64,000 nt of DNA from NCBI GenBank assembly GCA_016490735.1, contig JAEMWC010001638.1, forward strand, positions 55,767 to 119,766, given 5' to 3'. The notes beneath the pieces are model-generated. The model saw only the letters and a program-made list of their open reading frames with translations. It searched no databases and was not told the origin of the DNA. Position 1 is the stretch's first letter, and each line of letters opens with the position of its first letter. The position numbers were made by a program, and so were the translations under genes. Of this stretch, positions 52,850 through 64,000 are shown piece after piece. The DNA is from Pachyseris speciosa. Its lineage: Eukaryota > Cnidaria > Anthozoa > Scleractinia > Pachyseridae.

Positions 52850-55800
52850 TGGAGTGCAGGGTGCGGAGTCATAAAAAAGAAAATATGGGAAAAAGAGGAA
52901 ATATTAAAAACAGACGAAATAAAAATGATATAAATACAAATGAAATATACATGTAAAGATAAAGAGGAAATTGAATATTTTACTCTGACAATAACCCGAA
53001 TAAAAATGAGAACATTTTGTGATCTGTAATGAGTACAAGGTTTCTGTGGGTTATTCTTTTTTCCAGAGTTTTAATTATTTATTTCATTTCTGATGCACTG
53101 TTTGTCACAACTTGTGTTTGTAGCGATAGTTATCTCTGCAGTATATGACATAAAATTATTGCAAGGAAAATGCAGGAGCCATGCAATCAGAAGTAGAAGT
53201 TTCCACATATATTCATACGAAGATAAAGTCGTGCACGCACTAATACATTTGTAGCTCATAGCATGGAAATTCTGGGCTACCGGTGCTTGCTGTAACCAAT
53301 TTGTGCCAGATTGAGCACTTGAACAGATGTCACATCATGAGCACGTTTAGCCAGCCATGTCTGACACATGTCTGGTCAGGGTTAGTTGATTGATATGTTG
53401 TTGAGCACTGCTTGTCTTTGAGGGTTTCCTTTAACCTTGTTTAAAATGATGATTAATAATGGTAATTGAACTGAGTGGAGTGCAATTTGGTCTGAAATCA
53501 TATGCCTGATTTCAAAATTGAATGAGCCCGCAGCACGAATTCAATTTGAATTCACAGGTATGATTTCAGACAAAATTGTATGATACTAAGTTCCATTACC
53601 ACTTTATTACATCCATTTTCAAATCACACATTTTTTTTGTCAATATTAATATTTGTTTATCCATGAAATTTGATAGGTTAGTATAATTTATTTCATTTTC
53701 ATTTTGTTGGGTTACGGAAAGAATGCCATTTAGAGTAAAAAATGGTGCAGTTTGGGAATAAATTGCACTGTTGAGAGCCAATCAGATTGCAAGGATCACC
53801 AGTGATTTCAAAATGGGTGTAATAAAGCCATTTTGTGACATTCATAGCTCTCAAATGGCACAATCGGCTTGTTTAGGCTGCCTGTATTCCCTCTTTCCTT
53901 GCAGGGATTAGAATATATTTGCCTTATTACATAAAAACACGATGCGCGATTGAGAGGGAAGAGAGACTGCTCATAGTCTTCAGCTTGTTCTTAAACAAAC
54001 TTCATGTTTTGTTAAAAATGCGGAAATTGAAAACTTCTTTGGTCGTGCTGGTACAAAACAGGCATTGGGCTTAAAGGGAAAGGAGACAGGGGTGGAAGAG
54101 GGGTGGCCTAGAGAATTCTACACCTCTGAAAACTTCAAAAGCATTGAAACTTAGAAGAACTTTATAGAGATGCCGGATAATGTTGCATGATGATGGGAGT
54201 ACATCATAACTACTATATGACAAAGTACTCAAGGTTGAGTAAAAAACAATAAAAAACTGGCTGCACTGTCAAAGGTCATTCAGAATGCAAACGTTGTACA
54301 TCATCAACTTAACGGCCATTACTGAAACCTCGACTGCATTAATTAGCCATTAAAATATAATCATAGAGATTTGCATCAGCAAAAAAGTTGTGATGCGATT
54401 CAAGAATTATCGATTTATTCGAGTCGGACTGCGCTCAGGGACACTGGAGTACCTTCTCAAGTTCCTACGGAGATATGAGAGAGTCTCACCTCCATTAAAT
54501 TTCAGTTGTTGTTGAAAAAAGGGACTCCTATAAGCAGGATTAGTGTCTTTTCGGTTCAGTGTGGCTCATCACTATTTCCCTTCACTACGCGGTGGATAAT
54601 TGTCGATTAGTATATACCACACAAGTGAATAGTGCTTTTCGCACGCTCTGATTGGTTAACTAGGAGGTGATTAGCAAGGACTATTCACCTCCGAGCAGCT
54701 GGCGCGCAAGATTTTACAATTTCCGACCGTTTGTCGGTATATTGTAACACGTAAAGAAACGGTTTTGTCAGCTAATTATTCAGCTTGTGTGGTATAAAAA
54801 AAAAATCCTCTGCCCCCTTTACTATACATAATGAATGCAGCCTTAGCAAAGGATGTTGAAATGAGATGCTGTGATGTTTCAAAATAAATCGCCAAGTGCC
54901 TTATGAATTATTATGTGCTAATAATAGTGCGCTAGTTTATCTCCGTGCATGAAATAAACATCGTGAGAACCTCTTCTTCTGATTAGTTCAGCTGCATTTT
55001 GCTTGCAAGAATGTCATGTCATGTCATGTACTGCGCAGAGAAGAATGTAGCTAAATGTCGAGGGTCGCGGGTACAAGTCGAGGGTGAAGGTGTGGGTCGA
55101 GTGTGAAGGTCGAGGGTGGGGGATGAGGGTCAAGGGTGAGGGTGAGAGTGAGGGTAGAAAGTGGAACAAATTAATAAAATATGTAGAATAGAAACAAAAA
55201 TAAATTCCGATACTGTGGAACCAGAGAAACATTTTTTGAGCCACCAAAAGAAAATAAAAAAAGAAGAAGAAGAAGGAAGTTTCTCAATTCCTCCCTGTTC
55301 TCTCTTAATGAACTCAGCGGAGCATGTATTTTCCCACGTCGAGATAAAACTGCAAGCGTGCAGTATGTCGACAGCATCTTCACGATGATAAAACCTGAAA
55401 CGTAGAACATTCCGGGACGCCATTTCGTTATTTCTGTTAAAGTGCATCATTTTATTCCTTTTATTATTGTTATTATTACTCAAGCAGTTTAAGGCCTGGG
55501 TTTAGAAATATGTTCAGAAATATGGTTGATCGCCAATATCTTTCTCCAGATTGCCTAGAACCGGATGAAACTTTCCCTGAAGTTAAATCTTGTTGTCCTT
55601 GTTTGCCTTAAGGTATAAATTTGATCACGTGATCAGTCATGTGATCAAAATTTGAAAAATTCTTAAATCAGCGATGTAGTGGCAGATTTTAAGTTTACAG
55701 ATAAATAAATCAGCGTTTTTAATATAAATCTAGCATATCTAACGTTTAAAGTTTGGAGTGATTGCTCATGAGTTTTAGTTTTTAAATTATCAACAGCTAA

Positions 55801-57500
55801 AGGTTGCCCTCACAACTTTTTTGTTGAGAACGATGGACGGTCACTTCAAACGTGAGACGCTGGAAATAATTAATACTCATAAGAAAAGCGTTTTTATTCG
55901 ATATTATATCCTACAACCGTCACCTACTTCTCAAATAAGTGATGATTTCAAAGAAATGTTCACGTGACACGTCACGTGATCTATGATAACGTTTATTGCA
56001 CGTGAAAATGTTAAGGATGATGAGAACTTCCTGTGTGCAGAATTTCGTTTCGATGTCATTCCCCTGGGCTCTTATATTACAAAAAACCGTTTTCTCTAAT
56101 AAACGCCCCCTGACCCAGGCCCCTTAAACTGCTTGAGTATTTAATTAATTTTTCCTCCAATCTTTAATTTGAGGTGTTACTAATCGGCGTAACGCTTACG
56201 TCTTTAATTTACTTGCTGTTTTTTTTCCACGTCCAACAGGCGACAGCGTATTCAGTTCGAAGGTGGATTTGCTGAAAGGCACAAAAATTTCTTTTTGTTT
56301 TGTTGGATGCTTAGTTTTCTTTTACACTGATGAGTTTGTTCCCCTAGATCAGGTATTGGTTCTATAGGACTTTCTAACCGTTAAAAGTAATGTGGATCTC
56401 CAAATGAACAACATTTCGGTCTATGTTTTTCCTTTCCTTTTTTTCTTATTTCACTTTTAAGGTTAATCTGCTGACGACATGCTGCTCGCTTGCGGTTTTA
56501 TCTTAGGGACGGACCATTAGAAAAAAGAACCGGAGGGGTGGTGGGGGGGGGGGGGTGAAAATTTTTTACTGCATGAATTTTTTTTTTTTGAAGCCCAGTT
56601 GTCTGATTGATTTTGTTTTTCCCGCTGCATGAAAACTTTTTTAGGTACCACCGCTTGCGGGATTTATTTTAGACAAGTTTCCCTTGCAGGAATTTTTTTG
56701 GGGGAATTGTCACCCCTCTCCGGTTTTTTTTCTAATGGCACAGTTCCTCCTAATTTAGGCACACGTGATGTTTCCTCTTTCAGGTTTTATCATCGTGAAG
56801 ATGCTGTGGACATACTACACGCTTGCAGCTTTATCTCGACGTGGGAAAATAGTAGAGTTCTTCTCAAATGGAATCATTGCTGCGCTGAATTCATTAAGGG
56901 AGAACTGGGGGGAATTGAGAAACTTCATTCTTTTTCTTTTATTTTCTTTTAGTGCCTCAAAAAATGTTTCACTGGTTCCACGGTATCGGAATTTATTTTT
57001 TGTTTTTATTCTACATATTTTATTTAAAGTTTTACACTTTCTACCCCACCCTCACCCTCACCCTCACCCTCGACCATCACCCCCACCCTCCTTTTTTACC
57101 CTCGACCCTCGACATTTAGCTACACTCTGCAGAGATATCGCTACGAATGCAAGTTGTGACCATGCAAACATCAGAAATAAAATAAATAATTAAACTCTGG
57201 AAAAAAGAATAACCCACAGAAACCTTGTACTCGTTACGTTTCACAAAATGTTCTCGTTTTTATTGATTTTCATTTATTTCTTATTCCAATTATTTGGGTT
57301 CTTGTCACAGTAAAATATTCAATTTCCTCTTTATTTTTATATTTTATTAGTATTTTTTATGGTATTTTTGTACCAGTTTGTATTTACATCATTTTTATTT
57401 CGTCTGTTTTTAATATTTCTTCTTTTTCCCATTTTTGCCATTTCCCATTTTTCTTTTTGATGACCCCGCACTCCGCATTCCTCGTTTTAGGAACAACCCT
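52850..57500. repeat. Nested inverted repeats with CCCTCA-type minisatellite
   Basis: Arms 52,850-53,140 and 57,150-57,500 are inverse copies (AGGTTTCTGTGGGTTATTC). A second stretch, 55,040-55,430 against 56,765-57,140, pairs as well, including GGGTGAGGG/CCCTCACCC minisatellite words. The right arms are contiguous, so the left arm has been split by about 1.9 kb inserted between about 53,145 and 55,030. Confidence 0.78.
54614..54795. mobile_element. MITE with ATACCACACAAG ends
   Basis: ATACCACACAAG at the left and CTTGTGTGGTAT at the right. The interior has GTGAATAGTGC/ACTATTCACC pairing. TA-rich flanks. Confidence 0.8.
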
Positions 57501-58932
57501 AATTCAATGAACTACTTCCCCAACATTTCCCTAATTTGCTGCTGGCCATTGAGATTTGCCTCATTTTCCCTAAAGTGTTTTTTTTTTTCATCGCGCGCTG
57601 GCGAGCGTGGCTGAATTTCTGCCATCACAACAAACAAAAATGTGATAACTCTGGCTCTACGAGGCGCACAAATTCAATTGAAACGGCAGAATACTCTGTC
57701 TTATTAATGCTGATTTTCATTATGAAATAGTGCTAATGATGTGCCGTTTATTGATTTATTTGAAGCAAGATTTCAAAAGTTTCTCTTTTCATCACGCACC
57801 GGCAATGACACACAGAGACGATTGAAACGGTAAAATACTCTGTCTTAAACTGGTGTATATCTGTTAATGTTGTTTCTCTACAGCATTATCATTACATGGT
57901 GAAACTTGATAAATAAGTGATGTGATTCAAATAAATCGTTCGAGTGAGTTATTTTTATTTCAAATTCCTTAAAATTCAAATCACATTTTGTATTCAAAAG
58001 AGCGCATCCGTTTTTGTACTTAAGCTGCTGTGTTTAGACACTACTGTTAAGTACCGGACGTAATCTTGAATATCCAATTCATAGCTGGTTTGGTTTTATA
58101 ATAATGTTAAATTTGTACCACAGTGTCTCTTCAACTTTTAAAGAACTTAATTTACGATGTAAAAAAAGACTTTTATTTTTGTTATAACACTTTCAAACGT
58201 CAAACATACTTATTTCTAAAAAGCTGATAAGTTGCACAGCAGTACACTCTTTTATAAGAATGTTGTTTTTCCGGCCCAGGCTGAATATTCTTATTTTTCT
58301 GCCGATTTTAGCCTGAAAATATTCTTGTATTCTTCTTAATTTATAGCTTATGATGGCGTCGAGGTAATTTTGGAGCCAAACTGCAGGCAATAAAGCCTAG
58401 TGCTGTTTTTGTGTTCGCTAGGTTTTGTTATTTAGAAAAGAAAGAATTTGTCATAATACTTTTTTGCGGTTTAGTTTATGTCTTTTGTGCTGAATACTGT
58501 ACATATGTATTACATGTACCGTTCATCGAACTGTCATTAGCGTTGAACATTTTGCTATTGCTAGTGCAAGTTTTTTCGTTTTGTTGGCTAGTTTCGCCGT
58601 TCAGAGAAAGGAATAATTTTATACGTTTAATTTAAAAACATAAAATTGTACTGTATTTACAGATGTTTCAACACACAGAATTATATCTATCCTTTTCAAA
58701 ATCTCAGCCTCGGCTTTATTTCAGCCTAGATATTCTTATAAAATATATTCTTATAAAAAAAAAACAGAGTGTATTGTAGTTGGGAAAAAATTACCTAACT
58801 GAAACTGTTTGGCAGGATTAATGTCTGGCAAACAAGTCTGGCTAGTGAAAAATTTGTTTTGGCTAGTGAATCAAACCTCTCACTAGCCACTGGGCTAGTA
58901 AGCTGAAAAGTTAGTCTCGCGCTCTGGATGAT

Positions 58933-59181
58933 GATCATTAAAATAGAGCAGTTCAAGCAGTTGATCGAAATTTTACTGAATATCTCACGCTCTGGTGTAC
59001 ATGTTGCTCCTCAAACAGCGAATGAGCCCAGTGCCCTCACTGTACAACCGGAGTGAAAAAGCACTTCTATAACGTGCTGACATGGCGACATATATTCTTG
59101 GAACAGATAAACCAAACTCAAGTTTATGACCTACAATCAGAGCAGGCCTGACGGAGTATTCAGTTGTCGTAGGCAACCTTA
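58933..59181. other. No gene seen
   Basis: Short spacer between the hAT-like element and the MITE cluster. Confidence 0.4.
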
Positions 59182-59969
59182 AGGCTGTTTTCACTAGCGA
59201 AGGAGTCGGAGTCGGAGTCGTATTCAGAAGCGTGGAGCGTTATGATCTAGTGAAAATCAAAGCGACGGAGTCGGAAGCAAAATACTAGGGAGCTTACGCA
59301 ACTACGACGGCGACGGCAACGAGAACGCCAAACAGCAATGGGCTTAATGAGCAAAAACAATCGCCCTGCACGTGCGTTTTACATTTTGGTACATTTCTTT
59401 GCTGTCATCTGCAAAGCGACGACGTGAAATGACTGAATTTTCAATTCTCACTAGAACGTGATCGCATCACAGCAAATTTTTCTTTCGTTTTCTTTACTTC
59501 AACACTGTTCACAGTAATTCAGTTCCTGGACAGTTCGCCAACAGTTTTTAAGTTAAACAAGCTGGAATAATCGCGAAAGAGTCACAAAAACCGCAAGTTT
59601 GATTTTGAAATGACGTTGTCGTTGCCGTCGCCGTCGTCGTTGCGTAAGCTCCCTACTGATTCCGTTGTGACTCCGTCGCTTATTAAATTATTGTCGGGGT
59701 CGCTATTTTGGGATCAATCCGAGAGCGTGAGAACAAGCATTGTGATTGGTTGGTTCTTCCGCTTCTGCTTCCGACTCCGACAAACTAGTTTTGAGTCATA
59801 AGCGACGGAGTCATTAGCGGAATCGGAAGAAAATGGAAACGTTCTGATTCTTCCGACTCCGATTCCTTGGAGCTTATGACTCTGCTTACGGCTACGATTT
59901 TTTATTTCACTGGGTCGTGAGCGCTCTTACGACTCCGACTCCGACTCCGTCGCTAGTGAAAACCAGCCT
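59182..59969. mobile_element. Harbinger-type MITE made of GGAGTC repeats, host of a nested MITE
   Basis: AGGCTGTTTTCACTAGCGA and then GGAGTCGGAGTCGG pair with their inverse at the right. TTA flanks both ends (59,179-59,181 and 59,970-59,972). Confidence 0.85.
59288..59653. mobile_element. Nested MITE with GGGAGCTTACGCAAC ends
   Basis: GGGAGCTTACGCAACTACGA, then CGGCGACGGCAACG, inverted at the right (GTTGCGTAAGCTCCC). TA flanks both ends. Lies inside the GGAGTC MITE. Confidence 0.88.
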
Positions 59970-59973
59970 TTAA

Positions 59974-60159
59974 AGCCTGGTTTTTACTAGCGACGCAAGC
60001 ACAAGAGCGCTTATTTCACAGTGAAAACTGAACGGGCTTAACGGGCTTTTCCTTGTGCTTGCGCTTATGCTTGTGTAGTGTCGTTTTCACTTGGCATAAG
60101 CTTCTTATGCTTGTGCTTATGCTTGCGCTTGTGCTTGCGTCGCTAGTGAAAACCAGGCT
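59974..60159. mobile_element. MITE with AGCCTGGTTTTTACTAGCGA ends, back to back with its neighbour
   Basis: The ends and GACGCAAGCAC words pair; GCTTGTGCTT-type repeats fill the inside. TTAA flanks both ends (59,970-59,973 and 60,160-60,163). It abuts the preceding MITE and shares its flanking TTA. Confidence 0.85.
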
Positions 60160-60163
60160 TTAA

Positions 60164-60876
60164 TCAGTTGCGGATTTCGTGCGGTTTAATTATCTGTGTA
60201 AAATACGTTGGGCTTGTAATGTAACGTACACTCTCACAGTCTACGGGACTGCAGACCCCGAGCTTACAAATGTTCAACACTTACCGGATAGATGCTAGAA
60301 ACGTCGACACATTTCATAAAGAATCTCCATACATAGTCAGTTAGAAAAACAAGAAACAAGAATTTCTAGAAAAGTAGAACGTTCTTGTCAATAGATTGCT
60401 TTTTCATCATAATTTAACTATTTAGTCCCTATAGCCTTTGTAGTTACAATAGTTTGCATTGCTTCTATTATAATTCAAAGGTGACAGACCGCAAACAATT
60501 GTTGCTTCTAAAAATATCTGCATGTAATAACTGTTCATCAGTAGGATACCTAAAATGTGTGCAATTCCACAATTGGTTTCGGCTCCATCAAATCCTATAC
60601 CAATTGCAGAACATTTTAGGAGGAGCCACCCACACTGTGAGCACAGTTATTGACAATACATATTAGCAAGGAAAACAACGTAAAATAATAGGAGTACGTT
60701 AAATAACGAACTATGCACACGTAAACTAAATAACGAACTGAGCACACGTAAACTAAATAAGCAAGCACGCGCACAACTTTAGGAAAATTGCGCGCGCACA
60801 TTTGCATAAAAATGTAATGAGTGGAAGCAACAAGGATCTCAAATTTGGGCGTCAGGATAATATAAAGGATATAATC
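60164..60876. other. No gene recognised
   Basis: Short direct repeats ACACGTAAACTAAATAACGAA near 60,715-60,760. Otherwise nothing. Confidence 0.4.
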
Positions 60877-61745
60877 TCATCTCTGGATTGCTAATCTCAT
60901 CTCCTGTAGTGTAGCACCATACTTCTCAACGATAGCACCGTGGCGTTTCAAGAATTTAGTTAACGATTTACGAAGCAGCGTAGATGTGAAGCCTTGGTGA
61001 AGGAGATGTGATGAAAGTCGGTGAAGTCTACCAATAAAATCCAGTTTCGATGTGCAAAGTCTAGCATATCTCACTAATTGAGATATGAAAACACCATAGG
61101 CCGGATTGGCGGGAATGTTGCTGTCCACGTGAGGAAAATTGACAATCCGAAATGAGAAGTCATCCCTCTTATCGTAGACACTGAGATGAAAAGGAGTGTT
61201 GTTATCACCATTCCTTATTCTTGTGTCTAGATAACAAACTTCATTTGATGTCAAGGTAGTGTCCTTTAGTTCCAGTTCCGACCGGTAAATAGCGCTGATG
61301 TAATTTCCGAAATTCTCATTGTTGACGCTGAATAAATCATCAATGTATCGAAAGGTGTTGCTCAATTGGACGGCTATGGTTTTATCTCGTTTCAATGTTC
61401 TAAGCATGAAATCATACTCAAAGGTGTGAAGGAACAGATCAGCTAGCAAAGGTGCGCTGTTAGTGTCCATTGGTATTCCAATAACTTCGAAAAACTGAGT
61501 TTCCAAAGCGAACGTAGATGTTGTCGATAAGAAAGTCGATAGCGAGGCACAGTTCCCTACATGAGAAGTAAGTGTATTTCGTAGACTTCCTATCATTAGC
61601 CCAGAAAGTGTGGAAATTATTGGTTGCTATGAAACTTTTTCCTCTGGTGTGAAAAAACTCTTTCGAGCAGATCATGAAGTTGATGTTTAAGTTTGGCGTG
61701 TGGAAGGCTAGTATATAGAGTGGAAAAGTCCCAAGTACTCATCTG
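60877..61745 (-). pseudogene. Broken reverse transcriptase, Penelope-like assignment tentative
   Basis: The longest frame (60,877-61,596) contains GIPMDTNSAPLLADLFLHTFE, the catalytic FRYIDDLFSVNN, then YDKRDDFSFRIVNFP and GVFISQLVRYARL. Upstream parts lie in two other frames: TWDFSTLYTSLPHAKLK (the motif with the first Asp) near 61,700 and NDRKSTKYTYFSCRELCLAI near 61,570. At least two frameshifts separate them. The 5' part is missing and a foldback begins 50 bp further on. The D-F-S-x-L-Y-T-x-x-P-H motif fits Penelope-like enzymes best, but I cannot exclude another non-LTR group. Confidence 0.72.
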
Positions 61746-61795
61746 ATTGAGCGGAAGTTGTTACTCCTATTTTTCTTCTGTTGTAACTGTAACAT

Positions 61796-63432
61796 GGTGT
61801 TACTAAAACGAGAAACGGAGTAACGAGTAACAGAGTAGCGAGAAAACGAGTAACGGGAAAAATCTCGAGGGGTTAATTTTTTGGATATCTCTAAAAACAT
61901 ACAGAAAACAAATAACCAGTCAATATTTTTAAACTGATATCTATATATTTTGTCTCTTTTTTAATCTTCCTTACATTCGCGCCATTTTTATCACGTTGCC
62001 AAGGTTCTTTATTAGTCACGTTATCTTTCCGCACATGAGCTTTGTAATACTCTGCGACAGTAAGCATAATTTCTGTTCAGCCGATTTGCTTTGTCGTTTA
62101 ACAAAATAGAACAACGATGTGTCTAGAAACCCGGCTCGGGGGGGGGGGGGGGGAGGGTACTAAAAAAATTTTAGTACGGGAGGCTCCGCCCTTACCCTTT
62201 TATATACCATTTTTTGACAGAAAAGGTACCCCTTTCGTATACCTTCCATTGACAAATGGTACCCCTTTCGTATACCAAAAACAGGAAGTCTTCTCGTCAT
62301 TTTCATGTAACGTTCAATAAATTAAAACAGTACAGTCGTAAGGTACGCCGTGTGTTTGAAATATTTTAATGACAGGCCCTTTTTAATACCTCAATGACAG
62401 ATTTCCCTACCCTTTCATATACTTCAACTCGTGAAATCCCTACCCTTTCATATACCTGAAGCGTGAAAAAGGTACCCCTTTCGGGCGGAGCCTCCCCGTA
62501 TAGGCCATTATAGGGAATACCCCCCGGGATACCCGGCAGCCGGGACTGATTTCAAAAAACTAGATACCCCGCAGTCAGAAATTTTGACCAATTTTCTCGA
62601 GATAGCTCGTTTAATTCCCCTATGAACATGAGATATTTGTTTGGCATAGAGTGAAATCTTTCATAGTTTCGACACCTTAAAACGCCTTAAAACCCTGACC
62701 CTGTACATGTTTAACACAAAAAAATTTTCATTTTGCTACCCTATTAAGACAAGAGACCTTATTTTATGGCCCTGATTCGTTTCATTTTACATACAAATTA
62801 TGCTTTGTGCAATCACGAAAAATCCATGCACTGAAATACCAATCGCTTGGGAGTCATACCAGCGAAATGCTCTGGGGAGGTTTGGACAATACGTTTTGTG
62901 GATATTTCCCGAGAGCTGATCAGTCATGTCACGCTCGGTGTGTCAGAACTTGAATATTTTTGAAGTGTCGAAACTATGAAGATTTCACTCTATGCCAAAC
63001 AAATATCTCGAAAATTGGTCAAAATTTCTGACTGCCGGGTATCTAGTCTTTTTAAATCAGTTCCCGGCTGCCGGTATCTAGACACGTCGTTGTTCTATTT
63101 TTGTTAAACGACAAAGCAAATCAGCGGAACAGAAATTAAGTTTACTGTCGCAGAGTATTACAAAGCTCGCCTCGTGTTTAATCCCGCCATTTTCACGCAG
63201 TGCTGCGCGGAAAGATAACGTGACTAATAGAGAACCTCGGCCGCGTGACAGAAATGGCGCGAATGTAAGGAAGATTAAAAAAGACAACAAATATATGATA
63301 TACAGTTTCATAAAAATATTGACTGGTTATTTGTTTTTTGTATGTTTTAGAGATATCCAAAAATTATTAACCCCTCGAGATTTTTGCTCGTTACTCGTTT
63401 TCTCGTTACTCTGTTACTCGTTTAGTAACACC
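61796..63432. mobile_element. 1.6 kb foldback element
   Basis: GGTGTTACTAAAACGAG at the left and its inverse at the right. The arms (61,796-62,130 and 63,070-63,432) include ACTCGTTTTCTCGTTACTC, GAGGGGTTAAT and GATAACGTGACTAATA. A second inner pair, 62,532-62,680 with 62,955-63,075 (CCGGCAGCCGGGA, TTTGTTTGGCATAGAGTGAAA), lies inside. Between them a patch of GGTACCCCTTTCRTATACC repeats (62,180-62,480) is seen. Confidence 0.82.
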
Positions 63433-63699
63433 CTCCTAGGGGTTACATAGGATATGTACTTCTCTCTACTATACGCTCAGGTAAACGTCGCACGCAAAAC
63501 TCTTCAAATCGATAAAATTCGCCGTTTTCAGCTACAAGAACGACAATACACAACATTTCAGGTAAATAGACGTTTATTTTGATCTTATAATTATATGTGG
63601 ATATTAACCGTAGCATATTACGATAACCTTTTCGATATTCCCATACATTGCAACTAAATTCAAAATATCCAACGGTCACCAAAATTTGTGTGGGCTCCC
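63433..63699. other. No gene recognised
   Basis: Short AT-rich spacer before the LINE fragment. Confidence 0.35.
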
Positions 63700-63890
63700 T
63701 GTGCAGTATCGAAAGCTTTTTTGAGGTCGAGAAAAAGTACACCATTTATCAGACCATTGTCTATGTTTTGGTACCACTCGTTAGTAGCTTCCAGAAGGGC
63801 AGTTTGAGTGGAATGTCCGGGTCTAAATCCAGACTGAGTGTCAGCTAAGAGGTCGTACATTTTAGATACTCATAGAACTGGTCGAAAACT
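63700..63890 (-). mobile_element. LINE reverse-transcriptase fragment
   Basis: The minus frame reads ADTQSGFRPGHSTQTALLEA then GVLFLDLKKAFDT, blocks 2 and 3 of CR1/Jockey-type reverse transcriptases, including the first catalytic Asp. The match ends at FDT, and the remaining text is unrelated. A one-base shift lies upstream near 63,862. Confidence 0.82.
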
Positions 63891-64000
63891 ATTTTTTCTA
63901 TTAATTTGCTAAATCACAGGCAAAACAGAGGAAAAGCAAAAAAAAAAACAGAAAAAAAGAAAAAAAGCAATGCAAGTTGCCGATATCTTACCTCTTCGTG

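Larger units (their letters stand above)
52613..58926. mobile_element. hAT-like 6.3 kb element, non-coding
   Basis: CAGGGCTTGAGACTAAC at the left pairs with GTTAGTCTCGCGCTCTG at the right. Ends of the CAGGG/CAGAG type fit hAT elements. GATGAT flanks both ends (52,607-52,612 and 58,927-58,932), perhaps part of an 8 bp duplication. Subterminal CTAGCC/GGCTAG words repeat at both sides. No transposase frame remains. Confidence 0.72.

Noticed and set aside
55080..55155. Interstitial telomere
   Set aside because: The unit is GGGTGA/GGGTCGA-like and not TTAGGG, and it has an inverted partner at 57,045-57,115 inside a foldback.

Overview
The window looks like metazoan nuclear DNA, most probably from an anthozoan cnidarian (coral or anemone relative). 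It holds a large virus-like Polinton/Maverick (adintovirus-like) element at the left, then about 50 kb of intron-rich host DNA packed with inverted-repeat transposons, tRNA-derived SINEs, LINE fragments and satellite repeats. The host guess rests on the style of the short inverted-repeat elements and on two exons of a discoidin (F5/8 type C) domain. No sequence search was possible.

Region 1 (1 to about 14,060) is the right-hand two thirds of a Polinton-type element. Leftward genes, read from the divergent centre at 7,414-7,449 toward position 1, are: coiled-coil protein, penton-like minor capsid protein, AT-hook core protein, double jelly-roll major capsid protein, a glycine-rich core/minor-virion protein, adenovirus-type cysteine protease, a second catalytically dead protease-like protein, a micro-gene, a zinc-ribbon plus phospholipase A2 protein, an rve integrase with chromodomain, and a BRO-N protein running off the edge. 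Rightward genes are: the FtsK/A32-type packaging ATPase, a micro-ORF, a very long collagen/tail-fibre-like fibre, a second collagen-headed fibre and a small membrane protein. A VLTF3-like gene reads leftward at the far right, followed by subterminal repeats. No DNA polymerase is present; it would lie left of the window. Most genes start just after a shared TCTAA(CA)...TATATG-type promoter motif. Many genes carry a single-base frameshift but almost none carries a nonsense codon.

Region 2 (14,060-28,150) contains a satellite of about 140 bp units split by a 4.4 kb terminal-inverted-repeat element with further elements nested inside it, then MITEs and apparently gene-free DNA.

Region 3 (28,149-44,689) is spanned by a leftward host gene. 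Two exons, 44,382-44,689 and 28,149-28,296, together encode one discoidin domain in matching phase. The 16.1 kb intron between them holds a 4.9 kb giant foldback, a hammerhead ribozyme inside a small foldback, SINEs, a LINE tail and a mariner-like element.

Region 4 (44,690-64,000) is transposon-rich: a tandem duplication with two SINEs (one with a visible empty site), an 86 bp palindrome, a 6.3 kb hAT-like element containing nested foldbacks, clustered MITEs, a broken reverse transcriptase, a foldback and a LINE reverse-transcriptase fragment. No further host exon was recognised there.
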